From NCBI RefSeq assembly GCF_020687165.1, contig NZ_JAJEQC010000010.1: a stretch of DNA of 64,000 nt, one strand, 5' to 3'. This DNA is from Hominenteromicrobium mulieris (GTDB lineage: Bacteria > Bacillota > Clostridia > Oscillospirales > Acutalibacteraceae). Both the position numbers and the translations under genes were made by a program. Shown in pieces: positions 25,401-34,022 of the stretch (within the stretch, counting starts at the first letter, position 1; each line of letters starts with the position of its first letter). A model generated the notes under the pieces. It was not told where the DNA came from. It searched no databases and was given only the letters and a program-made list of their open reading frames with translations.

Positions 25401-28400
25401 GGCCTATGTCAATGCGCAGGGCGGTAATTCGGCTTCCGGCAGTGCGTCGCGCGTCAGCATGGGCGTGCTCGTCGGTTATAACCGCGGCACGGTTTCAAAC
25501 TGCTCGGTTTCCGGCTATACCATGGAGTATTACGGTTACAGCGCCAGCACGGCTTCGCTCGGCGGCTTTGTCGGCAGCAACTACGGCACCATCCGCAACA
25601 GCGCTTCGGACTGCCCGTCCATTCGCTTTGCAAATACGAACTCTAACACCTATGCGGGCGGCTTTGCGGGCGTGAACCACGCCTCTGTTTCGGATTCCTA
25701 CGCGCTTGGCAGCATTCAGGTGCGCGGCGCGCGAAACAGCACCGTGTGGGTCGCGGGCTTTGCGGCGAACAACGCCAGCGGCATGATTCGCCGCAGCTAC
25801 AGCGCTACGGCGCTGACAGCTTCCGGCGATGCGGAGTCCTACGGCTTTGCGCATACCGGCGGTTCGGCATACCAGTGCTATTATCTGGACGGCGGCACGT
25901 ATTCGTACAGAGGCACGCTTTATGCTTACAATACCTCCAAGAACGAATTTAAAGATAACGCGGCGGGTGAGCCCCTTACGGGCAGCGAGCTGCAAAACAA
26001 AACAATCAACAATTTCAAAAAGGCAGATTACACCTATAATGCCAAAGAAACGACCGGCAATTATATCTACCCGGCAGTCGTGCGCAATGCAGCAGGGCAG
26101 ACCGTGCATTACGGCGATTGGCCCGTGCAGAAGGACATCGGTACGCTTGGTGTGTTCTACTGGGAATATGAAGACAGCGGCAGCAACAGCGGCTACCACT
26201 TCAGCTACGTGGGCACAAGCCAGGGCAATGAAATTTCCAGCGCAAGCAACGACATCTTAAAAGGCGATTCTCTCTGTGAAGAGCACGACGACGGCGGCGT
26301 TGTAACGCATTACGGCTACGGCTATTTCTATGCGAACAGCAATAATTTGAAGACTTCATTGAGTGCTGTATACTTCAATGAAGACTTCATGCGCGTTGCA
26401 GAAAATGCAGAAGCCGGCGAAGCGCTCGGTAAGCAGATGCCCGGCTATACGTTTGTCGCATATGAAACCGGCGAAGACAAAATGTATTTGATCGATAACA
26501 AAGCAAACGGCGCATGGCAGCTGAAGTACGGCAACGGAACGGATGCTACCGTATACACCTACACCGTCAACCCGTTCTTTGCAAACTCTATGAGCCTCGA
26601 TAGCTCCGAAGTACAGAACAAAATGACAAAAACAGGTGACGTCGAACCCGGCGCCAACGGCAACGCTTACGAGATTCGCTCCGTCTCGCAGCTGCAGTTT
26701 ATCAACTGGAATTTCGGAAAGCGCAATACAAACACCTCCATTGTGTCTCAGAACCAAGGGGATTGGTATACGTTTAAGGATAAATACACGTATCAGGTTT
26801 ACGGCGATACTCACAGGGTATCGGGAAGCGGCAAAGAGCTGTATTGGAATCAAACACACGATTTGAATGCTTCCTCAGAATACAGTACACTTGGTAAGGC
26901 CAATAACTTCACGCCTATCGGAAGCATGTATGATAATGCAGGCAGTACAGCAACCGCTGATCCGACAATGTCATATTTTGCTTCTCATTATGACGGACAG
27001 GCATATACGATCAAAAATGTTGAAATTCACAGCAATGCGGAATGTGTTGGTATTTTTGGCATTACGGTCGGTGCAACGGTTAAAAATGTGGTCGTATACT
27101 CGGATGAAGGCAATGTAATCGAAGCTACAAAGGAAGGTGAGAGCTGGTACTGCGTTGGCGGTCTTGTCGGCTTTGCGGCCGGCAGAGACAATCCTGCAAG
27201 TGTATTTACAAACTGCACGGTTTCCGGCTATACCATTCAGGATAACCATGCAAACACCCCGGGTTGGGGCGGCGGCAGTGTCGGCGGTCTTGTCGGCATG
27301 ACAAACATGGATATTACAAACTGCTCCGCTGTAACAGATATTATTATCAATATCGGCTATAATGGCGCTTATCAAAATCTGCGTGTCGGCGGTATTGCCG
27401 GTGTTTCTCGTGGCGCAGTACGATATTGTTATGCTGGCGGTTCTATGAGAAGCACAGCTAAATCTTGGTATAGTAACTATACTCAGGGTGCGAATATCTG
27501 GATGGGCGGCCTTGTTGGCGGTATTGTCATGCGAAACAGCGGCGGCTTAGCAACTTTGGTTGGTGATGTGAGTCGTGTGCTCAAGGTTGAAAACTGCTAC
27601 AGTTATGTTGAGATGCCAAAACGTGGTAAAGCCAACGAGCAAAATATTATAAAGAGTACGCAGGCAATCGCCTCCAATGGCGAAATGCAGGAAAATTTCG
27701 CGGATGTTAAAAACGACTATATCGAGATTCATAACTGCTATGCACTTGAATCCGCCGTATTAAATACAGATGATTACCGCGAATATGGCGGTAAAACTCC
27801 CTCAAGTTGGTCTAACCTGAACCTGAACATGACGCATCAGGGTTTGCGGGGGCGTGAGATCAAGTTGTTCAATGATTCCACCCCATACGTATCGTATGCC
27901 GAAATGCAGAGCAGCGAATTCTTAACGAAACTGAACAAGAACTACCAGTCCGGCTCAAGCTATAAGAACTTCTCCACCGTTACCATCACCGAGCAGGGGC
28001 AGAATATCGACGGCAAATATAGCTTCCCGGGCAATGATACGGCGCTGCAGGGGCTTAACTATCCGTTCCCGACGGTTCTGACACAGACCGATATTTTCGG
28101 CAGCACAGTCAATTTGCATTACGGCCGCTGGCCGCGCATCGGTCTCTTATGGGAAGAAAATTCCCGGAAGCTCGACCTGCTTGCGGATATCAAAACGAAA
28201 GCGGAAGACAGCACTTTGAACGACAACGAAGACGGCAAGGCGCTTTTGCAGACACATTTGCTTATCGCCAGCAGCGACGTAGATACGAGCGCAGTGCCGC
28301 CGGAAATCAAGCTGTACGACGAAAACAGAAACGAACTCACAAACGATAAGGCCGCAGCAACAGTCAGCCGCATTGTGTATAATCGTGAGAATAACTGCTA

Positions 28401-29766
28401 CGATGTCACATTCATCGGGCAGAATGTCGGCACGGTCGTCGCAGAGGCGAAGCTCGGCAATTACATCGCGCGCCTTACAATCGAAGTTACGGCATCGCTC
28501 AAGCTGGAGGCTTCTTCTACGAACATTTCGGTTTATTCCGGCGACACCGATACGATCACGCTGACCGTAAAGGACGCAAACGACAAGCAGCTGCTTGTCG
28601 AGACCGAAAAGACGCTTAGATGGGAGATTGCTGTCGATAACAACGGCGTGCAGCAGGATGTCATCGAGTGCAGTAAGGACGATATCAAGCTGAACGCAGA
28701 CGGCACGTTCTCCTTGCCGCTTACCGGCTTTGCTGCGGGCGAAGCCACGGTGAGCATCACGTGCACATATCCGTACGGCGCGGCAACTGCCGCGGAGCCC
28801 GCAAAAGAGGTCACGGCTACGCTGTATATCAGCGCTACAACAAAGCCAAGTGATGTGCTTGGCCTGACAAACGGCAGCGTCTATAACCAGATTTCTTTGC
28901 CGCACACGCCGAAAAAATCCACGACCTCCTACACCGGTACGACCGTTGAATACCCGGAAAACCGCCCCGCCATGCAGGGAAGTGCGCTGTTCCTCTACGC
29001 AACGGATGCGTATACCGATTTGAAAGGCTTTACGGTCGATCAAATCGAGATCACCGCAGGGGAAACGACCTACACCGTGGGTGAAGACGGCATCACGACC
29101 GATGAAAATCACACCTACAAAGTGACGGTAAACGATAAGTGGACGACAGAAACGAACGACACGAAATTCCAATACCGCGCTGTAAAGGTGGAATCCGCCG
29201 CGGCAGGTGAGATTACCCTAAAGATCGTCCTCAAAAACGGCGACGTGACCTACAACCTCATCACCCCGTACACTATTGTTTCCAATGAGTATAAGGTGAA
29301 GTTTGTAACGGTAAACGGCGATTCGGTGCTGGAGAAAAAGGTATCTTACGGAGAAAAGCCGACGTTAACGGAAGAAGAAAAGAACAAGTTGGCAACAGCT
29401 ATTTTAGGCTATACGTTTGACTTTGATAATCTCCCCGAGATCTTCGCAGATACCGAGATCAAGGCGGTTCCGAACACCTATACCATCCAGTTTAATGCCA
29501 ACGGCGGTTCGGGTACGATGCCTGCTGTTTCGTATGCTTATGATAAGATTCAAACGACGGACAGCCTTCCGCAGAATACGTTCAAAAAGGGAGCATCCAC
29601 CTTTAAGGGTTGGGCGTTTGATGCTTCAAGTACAACGGCTGATTATACAGATGCAAGCTTGATCGGGAACATCATAGGTTCTATGGCGATGGAGAATAAG
29701 ACCGAACTCACTCTCTACGCCGTTTGGGAAGATACCGCAGCAGGCGGCGAGACCGTTGAACCGTAA
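22474..29766 (+). CDS. Giant prepilin-like surface adhesin (2430 residues)
   Basis: A very large protein with a genuine class III prepilin N-terminus: a basic leader ending KGKAG, cleavage before Phe20 (FTMSE, Glu at +5), then a hydrophobic helix to about residue 45. The body has at least three groups of GLUG-type beta-repeats (about 450-590, 950-1130 and 1510-1655), recognisable by repeated GGLIG/GGLVG units. A bacterial-Ig-like region follows (about 2010-2120). An InlB-B/Listeria-Bacteroides-type repeat (about 2330-2425) is marked by FNANGGSGTM and LTLYAVWE. There is no LPxTG signal, so attachment should be through incorporation at or near the pilus tip. Start ATG with AGGAG. Cleavage by PilD and an adhesive role are inferences. 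Confidence 0.88.
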   Translation: MNFSRDMKNLKNRRKGKAGFTMSELLIVVAIVIVLFAVAVLSLVTIRKNLRQKELDSKAEILYVAVQNRMSELRAGGYESLYQYDEKKDNGVAKVGLIPLDAPEEDAEDAITKDTLCYVVSADRVAVGKAAASVLPESSVDAELWNNHWVIEYDPESGSVYGAFYSEEEITSGDVSTTLPTYLNRMRVRQTRLHNGAKIGYYGGARVISGTTDTLKPDISIDNREKLTATFYCNNPYADELTFNIKVSDGRNEYVKVVKYSELRQLNSKTWYYTWVMDSLESEKTRFYNQTDHKLACGTDITVTLSVESQNANVDGKSYTRKTNSLFRYAEGTPAGTALIAYGRHLQNLDEASHVSKTITSAVQVSDLSFADDTADNEDWYSFYRDTFTPITNKYLKSYDGYSEVDNVKLYSSISNLHITDTSKSDVGLFSTFNGEIKNVTLTGMRIDNGGQNVGALIGSVSDTVKITNTRVYLSSKKGDLADIETVDSPEKVKPWLEGKVVGGLIGMVTKTGSVSVTDSSASTVIRADGGAAGGLIGAVYHAATITDSYADCYLTAARTGGLIAKAEGGSEVAATGTSITLKDFYAAGYQTATVDAFGLVGGSNVNATGGYSACVYNVEENAKVHSTVNAMGSASKVYYLTDGGLSEGGTSKWENDNQTKPKTYKELSESGFAKKEISEAFTSSSGAATFPYNLMDQGLTYYTYPRLEKLNHYGDWQAEFESGALVYYERYEDETYGFYGANLSTLKTSKFVVGDGYALAYIEKKDATDNVTVTYANDQTARVSFGSAIETTDDATNTKYYLYPLSKEVVNTKYIDTAEPDTFYQKITIEDTANNTNTEYYYNPHFAKTVTVNENKPQAPETVCIRSARQLYALSLYYPQYADAVKDSVFRQELNIDYSRYEWTKYDDVVPAKISTQAPIGTGDKPFTAVYNGGCNTIGEISFKAKSLYIGMFGYTSSAAAVRNVFLVGDGSNTVAYVNAQGGNSASGSASRVSMGVLVGYNRGTVSNCSVSGYTMEYYGYSASTASLGGFVGSNYGTIRNSASDCPSIRFANTNSNTYAGGFAGVNHASVSDSYALGSIQVRGARNSTVWVAGFAANNASGMIRRSYSATALTASGDAESYGFAHTGGSAYQCYYLDGGTYSYRGTLYAYNTSKNEFKDNAAGEPLTGSELQNKTINNFKKADYTYNAKETTGNYIYPAVVRNAAGQTVHYGDWPVQKDIGTLGVFYWEYEDSGSNSGYHFSYVGTSQGNEISSASNDILKGDSLCEEHDDGGVVTHYGYGYFYANSNNLKTSLSAVYFNEDFMRVAENAEAGEALGKQMPGYTFVAYETGEDKMYLIDNKANGAWQLKYGNGTDATVYTYTVNPFFANSMSLDSSEVQNKMTKTGDVEPGANGNAYEIRSVSQLQFINWNFGKRNTNTSIVSQNQGDWYTFKDKYTYQVYGDTHRVSGSGKELYWNQTHDLNASSEYSTLGKANNFTPIGSMYDNAGSTATADPTMSYFASHYDGQAYTIKNVEIHSNAECVGIFGITVGATVKNVVVYSDEGNVIEATKEGESWYCVGGLVGFAAGRDNPASVFTNCTVSGYTIQDNHANTPGWGGGSVGGLVGMTNMDITNCSAVTDIIINIGYNGAYQNLRVGGIAGVSRGAVRYCYAGGSMRSTAKSWYSNYTQGANIWMGGLVGGIVMRNSGGLATLVGDVSRVLKVENCYSYVEMPKRGKANEQNIIKSTQAIASNGEMQENFADVKNDYIEIHNCYALESAVLNTDDYREYGGKTPSSWSNLNLNMTHQGLRGREIKLFNDSTPYVSYAEMQSSEFLTKLNKNYQSGSSYKNFSTVTITEQGQNIDGKYSFPGNDTALQGLNYPFPTVLTQTDIFGSTVNLHYGRWPRIGLLWEENSRKLDLLADIKTKAEDSTLNDNEDGKALLQTHLLIASSDVDTSAVPPEIKLYDENRNELTNDKAAATVSRIVYNRENNCYDVTFIGQNVGTVVAEAKLGNYIARLTIEVTASLKLEASSTNISVYSGDTDTITLTVKDANDKQLLVETEKTLRWEIAVDNNGVQQDVIECSKDDIKLNADGTFSLPLTGFAAGEATVSITCTYPYGAATAAEPAKEVTATLYISATTKPSDVLGLTNGSVYNQISLPHTPKKSTTSYTGTTVEYPENRPAMQGSALFLYATDAYTDLKGFTVDQIEITAGETTYTVGEDGITTDENHTYKVTVNDKWTTETNDTKFQYRAVKVESAAAGEITLKIVLKNGDVTYNLITPYTIVSNEYKVKFVTVNGDSVLEKKVSYGEKPTLTEEEKNKLATAILGYTFDFDNLPEIFADTEIKAVPNTYTIQFNANGGSGTMPAVSYAYDKIQTTDSLPQNTFKKGASTFKGWAFDASSTTADYTDASLIGNIIGSMAMENKTELTLYAVWEDTAAGGETVEP

Positions 29767-29791
29767 ATCAACAAAAAGGCAGGTGCCGAAA

Positions 29792-30433
29792 ATGCAGGCG
29801 ATCCGCAGAAAACTGAATAGCCAAAGGGGCGCTTCCATGCTGATGGCGCTGCTGCTTATGCTGGTCGGCATCATGGTGAGCGCGGTCATCATCTCCGCCG
29901 CCACCAGCGCCGCCGTAAATAAGCGCTCGGAAAAAGAACAGCAGCAGGCCTACCTCGCGGTCAGCTCTGCCGCCGAGCTCGTGCGCGACGATTTCCAAAG
30001 CCTTACGGGCCGGTATAAAGATGTTACGACCACGGTGACGCATGCGGATGGAACGACCACTACGACGAATGATACGATAAAGGCCACATGTGCGGTGGGA
30101 GATATGATCAATGACATCGGCGCACGGTTTATAGGTGTGAACACGACGTCCACTTATGCAAAGACCTACACGTTCTCCGTAGACGGTTATGAAGATGTAT
30201 CGGCAGAAATCCTTGTATCAGTCGGCACCGGCAGTGACGAAAGCAGCAAGGTGTATAACCTCACTGCAACATTCACAAACGGTGTGGGTTCCGAACACCC
30301 CTGCCGCATGGTGTTGACTATGGAGGGCAAATTGACGGAGGAAAGAACCTCCGGCGATACGGGCTCCACGCAGGTCGTCACCCGAACACTCGAATGGAAT
30401 AAGGCAAAGCTGCAAAAGGAGGTAACGGGTTGA
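29792..30433 (+). CDS. PilX-like minor pilus component
   Basis: A 213-residue protein with a basic N-terminus, the segment QRGASMLMALLLMLVGIMVS (a pilin-like hydrophobic helix without Glu5) and a Thr/Ser-rich extracytoplasmic domain. It resembles the PilX/minor pilin class that initiates pilus assembly, though similarity outside the N-terminus is not recognised. I use the ATG at 29792, preceded by AGGCAGGTG; a TTG at 29756 overlapping the giant gene is the alternative. It ends overlapping the next gene by 4 bases. Confidence 0.7.
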   Translation: MQAIRRKLNSQRGASMLMALLLMLVGIMVSAVIISAATSAAVNKRSEKEQQQAYLAVSSAAELVRDDFQSLTGRYKDVTTTVTHADGTTTTTNDTIKATCAVGDMINDIGARFIGVNTTSTYAKTYTFSVDGYEDVSAEILVSVGTGSDESSKVYNLTATFTNGVGSEHPCRMVLTMEGKLTEERTSGDTGSTQVVTRTLEWNKAKLQKEVTG

Positions 30434-30738
30434 AAAAGCTGCGTTCACAAAAAGCGGAAACACTGGTGGAAACGCTCATGGCCATCGTGGTCGTGGTGCT
30501 CGTTATGCTTTTTCTCTCCACCGCAGTTTCCACGGCATCCAAGGTAAATGCCAAGGTGCGCAAAACCGATGTGGCTTTAACGTATAAGAATGCCGTCAAG
30601 GGCAGCGAAACCAAAACGCTGATCATTAAGGATAAAAACAGTGCCACAAAAATCATCCATGTTCAAGTCGATGAATACACAAGCGAAAACGGCTACACGT
30701 ATTACAGGGAAAGCAAAGAGCAGGGGGCGGGAACTTGA
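30430..30738 (+). CDS. Small minor pilin-like protein with atypical leader
   Basis: A 102-residue protein starting at a TTG that overlaps the previous stop (TTGA); AGGAGG lies just upstream. The N-terminus KKLRSQKAETLVETLMAIVV is pilin-like, but the residue before the expected cleavage site is Ala, not Gly, and the +1 residue is Glu, not Phe; Glu at +5 is kept. A hydrophobic helix follows to about residue 35. It may be a PilV- or GspI-type minor pilin processed inefficiently, or not processed at all. Confidence 0.65.
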   Translation: MKKLRSQKAETLVETLMAIVVVVLVMLFLSTAVSTASKVNAKVRKTDVALTYKNAVKGSETKTLIIKDKNSATKIIHVQVDEYTSENGYTYYRESKEQGAGT

Positions 30739-31280
30739 AGCTGAAAGATAAAAAAGGCTTAACGCTCGTGGAAATGCTCTGCACAGTCGCCATTTTGGTG
30801 CTTGTCAGCATGGTGATGGTGTTGGGGGTGCAGCTCGGCGTGCGCTCCTACGCAAAATCCGTTTCATATTCGGAAGCGCAGGTACTGTGCTCCACGCTTA
30901 CGACCACCATCAGCGATGAGCTGCGCTATTCCGGCACACTGAAAGTAGACGGCAGCGGCAGCGTTACGGGCTTTTTCAGCCAGCAGTTCGGCAGCGGCGA
31001 TTACACCGCGTTTACCACTACGCCGGAAGGGCATGTGCAGCTTGGCGGCAAGGACATTCTGCCCGCAAAGGCGTACCCCTACGGTATTAAAGCTGAGGTA
31101 GGAAGCTTAACGTATGACGATGTTACTGCCCTTTTCACAGTGCAGCTGAGCGTAAAAGACAGCGAAAATAAAAACACGCTGGCCGAAACCACCTTTGAAG
31201 TGGAAAAGCTCAATGTGACGACCGAAGACACCGCAGAGGGCCGCGCCCGCGCCGAAGACATCCGCAATACAGAAAACTGA
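30735..31280 (+). CDS. Minor pilin / pseudopilin (GspJ-like)
   Basis: A 181-residue prepilin: leader MKLKDKKG, cleavage G/LTLVEM with Glu at +5, and a hydrophobic helix (VAILVLVSMVMVLGVQLGV). The globular part has the length expected for a minor pilin. The start is a TTG overlapping the previous stop (TTGA), the second such junction in a row, so the three minor genes are tightly coupled. It is the last gene of the pilus operon, followed directly by a strong terminator. Confidence 0.85.
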   Translation: MKLKDKKGLTLVEMLCTVAILVLVSMVMVLGVQLGVRSYAKSVSYSEAQVLCSTLTTTISDELRYSGTLKVDGSGSVTGFFSQQFGSGDYTAFTTTPEGHVQLGGKDILPAKAYPYGIKAEVGSLTYDDVTALFTVQLSVKDSENKNTLAETTFEVEKLNVTTEDTAEGRARAEDIRNTEN

Positions 31281-31282
31281 GA

Positions 31283-31325
31283 AACACCGCGCCAAACGGA
31301 ATGCTCCGCAGGCGCGGTGTTTTTG
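31283..31325 (+). terminator. Terminator of the type IV pilus operon
   Basis: A GC-rich stem (31283-31293 with 31311-31321) with a 17-nt loop, followed by TTTTT. It starts two bases after the last stop codon. Confidence 0.85.
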
Positions 31326-31372
31326 CAATAAAGAATTTGTATACGCTTTGTTTTTTGAAAAGTATGATTTCA

Positions 31373-31396
31373 TGCGATTTTTCTTGCGATTTTTCT
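31373..31396 (+). repeat. Perfect tandem 12-bp repeat touching a -35 box
   Basis: TGCGATTTTTCT occurs twice with no gap, and a third copy begins (TGCA). The array abuts the -35 element of the next promoter, so a copy-number change would alter its upstream context. Confidence 0.7.
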
Positions 31397-31424
31397 TGCA
31401 CGTAAAAAGCAAATATGATAAAAT
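31396..31424 (+). promoter_or_regulatory. Sigma-A-type promoter for the c-di-GMP enzyme gene
   Basis: TTGCAC (31396-31401) and TAAAAT (31419-31424) with 17-base spacing. The leader to the start codon is about 190 bases. Confidence 0.65.
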
Positions 31425-31558
31425 AGAAAAACAGTGTATTTAAATAGTGTTCTTTATTGTACAGAATAGATAGAATTGCTGCTTTTTATCCACTTTTTGA
31501 CGAATTTGCAGAGAATATAGCGAATTCTGTCTTTGGCAAGTCATTCTATCGGTAAAAA

Positions 31559-31609
31559 TGAAAGCGCTTTCCGATAAAGAATAAATTGTGAGACGAAACA
31601 GAAAGCGCT
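31559..31609 (+). promoter_or_regulatory. cre-like palindrome and alternative hairpin before the start
   Basis: TGAAAGCGCTTTCC (31559-31572) matches the CcpA catabolite-response consensus except for the last base. Its right half (31563-31571) can also pair with a second GAAAGCGCT at 31601-31609 to form a 9-bp stem ending one base before the AAGGAG ribosome site. Either reading would give control downstream of the promoter; both are by eye. Confidence 0.4.
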
Positions 31610-31623
31610 GCAAGGAGAAATCT

Positions 31624-33999
31624 ATGAGTTTAAAGGAAAAAATACTCATCGCGGACGATTCGGAAATGAACCAAATGCTCCTTGAGGAAATACTCAGCGA
31701 TAAATATGAATATGTCATGGCAAAAGACGGCACAGAAGCCGTCGATATCCTCGAAAAAAACGAGGATATCGACCTCGTGATGCTCGACATCAACATGCCG
31801 AAAATGGACGGTTTCGGCGTTCTGGAGATTATGAATCTGCGGCATTGGATCAGCGAGGTGCCGGTTATCATCATCTCGTCCGAAAGCGATGTGGATTTCA
31901 TCCGCCGCGGCTATGACCTCGGCGCTTCGGATTACATCAGCAGACCGTTCGATCTGACGGTCGTCCGCCGCCGTGTCGAAAATACGCTCATGTTGTATGC
32001 CCGCCAAAAGCGCCTTGTGCGCCTTGTGGAGGAGCAGGTCTACGAGCGTGAAAAGACGAACAACACGATGATCAATATTTTGAGCCATGTTATCGAATAC
32101 CGCAACAACGAAAGCGGCCAGCATATTCTGCATGTGCGCATGATGACGGACATTCTCCTGCGCCGCTTGATTGAGATCACGGATAAATACCCGCTGACGG
32201 AAACGGATATCTCTATGATCGCTTCGGTTTCCGCACTGCACGACATCGGTAAGATCAGCGTTCCGAAAGCGATTTTAAATAAACCCGGCAAGCTTGACCC
32301 CGAAGAGTGGGAGATTATGAAGAATCACGCCGCCATCGGTGACTCGATGCTGCGTGACCTCGGTACGCAGCAATCCGAAACGCTGATGAATCTGGCGCAT
32401 GAGATCTGCCGCTGGCACCACGAGCGTTGGGACGGCCGCGGCTATCCGGATGGTCTCAAGGGCGATGAGATTCCGATTTCCGCGCAGGTCGTTGCCATGG
32501 CAGACGTGTACGATGCGCTTACAAGCGAACGCTGCTACAAAAAGTCGTTCGACCACGCGACCGCTATTAAAATGATTACAAACGGCGAATGCGGCGCTTT
32601 CAATCCGCTTTTGATACAGTGCCTTTTGGACGTGCAGGATCAGCTTTTCGAGAACATGCACACAGACCCCAGACGGTTCGATTACCGTCAGGAAGCAAAG
32701 CGCCTTTCCGATGAAATGCTCGAGCAAAAAGAACTTATGCCTAATAACCGTGCGCACAGCCTGCTCACCTTCGAGCAGAAAAAGGCGGAATTCTTCGCAG
32801 AGCAGTGCGGCGGTATCCAGTTTGAATTTGACCACTGGACAAATACCGTACATCTCAAAGATTGGAATGCGCCGGTCGATCAACGAGAAAAATCCATGTA
32901 TCTGACGGAATGGAACGACGTTTCGCTGCTCTCTGAAAAGGATTGGCTCGCGATGCGTGAAAAGCTGAAAGCAACAACGCCGGAAAGACCGGAAGTGAAA
33001 ATGATTGTGCAGATCCCCGTTAACGGTGAATATCGCTGGCAGCGCCTTACGGTAAAATCGCTTTGGACAACTAAATACAAAAATTATGCCGGCGTGCTCG
33101 GACACTTTAAAGATATTCAGGATGAAATGGTGCGGCGCGGAGAAGATGTGCTCGAAAAGTGCACGGAAGACAGCATAGCTCATCTTTTGAAAGATTTGAG
33201 CCGCGTGTTTGAAGTGGTGCGCCTTGTTGATCCAAAAACGAATGAGAACCTTGAGCTGGATAAAGACGGAAAAGTAATCACTACGCCGATACACTGCTAT
33301 GAAATTTGGGGCAGAAACGAGCCGTGCGAAAACTGTATTTCTTCCCGCTCTCTGGAAGGAAAAGAGTGGGTCACCAAGCTTGAAATGCGTGACAGGCAAA
33401 TGTACTTCGTGCTTTCTAAACATATCAACGTCAACGGACGTACCTGCACACTGGAGATTGCTTCGCATGAAGACGAAGCGGAGTGCGCACGCTGCGGCGG
33501 CGACAACGATGCGCCAACGCGTTCTTCGTTTATGAATTTCTACCGCGATACCCTGACCGGAACGTACACGAGACTGTATCTTGAGAGTTTCCAGTCCAAT
33601 TTGGAAAGCGCAGATGCCGTGGCAATCGTGGATGTTGACCTTTTTAAGCAGATTAACGATACATACGGCCACCCTGTGGGCGATGAAGCGCTGAAAACCA
33701 TCGCGAATACAATCCGTTCCGGCATCCGCGGCAGTGATACGCTCATCCGCTACGGCGGGGACGAGTTTCTCCTCATCTTCTCCAAGATCGGCGAAGAGGT
33801 TTTCTATGAGCGTTTAAAGCAGCTCAGACGCGCTGTGCAGGAGACAAAATTGCCGGATTACCCCGAGGTGAAGCTTGATGTCAGCCTTGGCGGCGTATAC
33901 CGCGTACACCCGCTCTCCGAAGCCATTCGGCAGGCAGACCTGCGCATGTACGAAAATAAAGCGAAACACGCGAACGCTAATCATGCGGAAAGCAGATAG
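31624..33999 (+). CDS. Response regulator with HD-GYP and GGDEF domains
   Basis: A 791-residue protein that should both destroy and make c-di-GMP. In order: receiver domain (ILIADDSEMNQM, phospho-acceptor Asp55 in MLDINMPKMDG), HD-GYP phosphodiesterase (His206-Asp207 in SALHDIGKIS, then HHERWDGRGYPDG), two PAS-like regions (about 390-500 and 510-620, the second with CYEIWGRNEPCENC), and a C-terminal diguanylate cyclase with an intact GGDEF (711-715). I saw no RxxD inhibitory site, but cannot exclude one. Start ATG 31624 after AAGGAG. An HPt gene follows 23 bases later. Being directly behind the pilus operon, it probably sets c-di-GMP levels for PilB. Confidence 0.93.
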   Translation: MSLKEKILIADDSEMNQMLLEEILSDKYEYVMAKDGTEAVDILEKNEDIDLVMLDINMPKMDGFGVLEIMNLRHWISEVPVIIISSESDVDFIRRGYDLGASDYISRPFDLTVVRRRVENTLMLYARQKRLVRLVEEQVYEREKTNNTMINILSHVIEYRNNESGQHILHVRMMTDILLRRLIEITDKYPLTETDISMIASVSALHDIGKISVPKAILNKPGKLDPEEWEIMKNHAAIGDSMLRDLGTQQSETLMNLAHEICRWHHERWDGRGYPDGLKGDEIPISAQVVAMADVYDALTSERCYKKSFDHATAIKMITNGECGAFNPLLIQCLLDVQDQLFENMHTDPRRFDYRQEAKRLSDEMLEQKELMPNNRAHSLLTFEQKKAEFFAEQCGGIQFEFDHWTNTVHLKDWNAPVDQREKSMYLTEWNDVSLLSEKDWLAMREKLKATTPERPEVKMIVQIPVNGEYRWQRLTVKSLWTTKYKNYAGVLGHFKDIQDEMVRRGEDVLEKCTEDSIAHLLKDLSRVFEVVRLVDPKTNENLELDKDGKVITTPIHCYEIWGRNEPCENCISSRSLEGKEWVTKLEMRDRQMYFVLSKHINVNGRTCTLEIASHEDEAECARCGGDNDAPTRSSFMNFYRDTLTGTYTRLYLESFQSNLESADAVAIVDVDLFKQINDTYGHPVGDEALKTIANTIRSGIRGSDTLIRYGGDEFLLIFSKIGEEVFYERLKQLRRAVQETKLPDYPEVKLDVSLGGVYRVHPLSEAIRQADLRMYENKAKHANANHAESR
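31741..31773 (+). repeat. Perfect 13-bp inverted repeat inside the receiver-domain coding sequence
   Basis: Arms 31741-31753 and 31761-31773 are exact reverse complements with a 7-A loop, in frame and coding for an ordinary helix. It could form a strong mRNA hairpin about 115 bases into the gene. Confidence 0.75.
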
Positions 34000-34022
34000 A
34001 AGTTGCAGAAAGGTGACAGATC

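Noticed and set aside
29660..29766. LPxTG sorting signal at the end of the giant pilin-like protein
   Set aside because: The last residues are Gly/Glu/Val/Pro without LPxTG, hydrophobic helix or basic tail.
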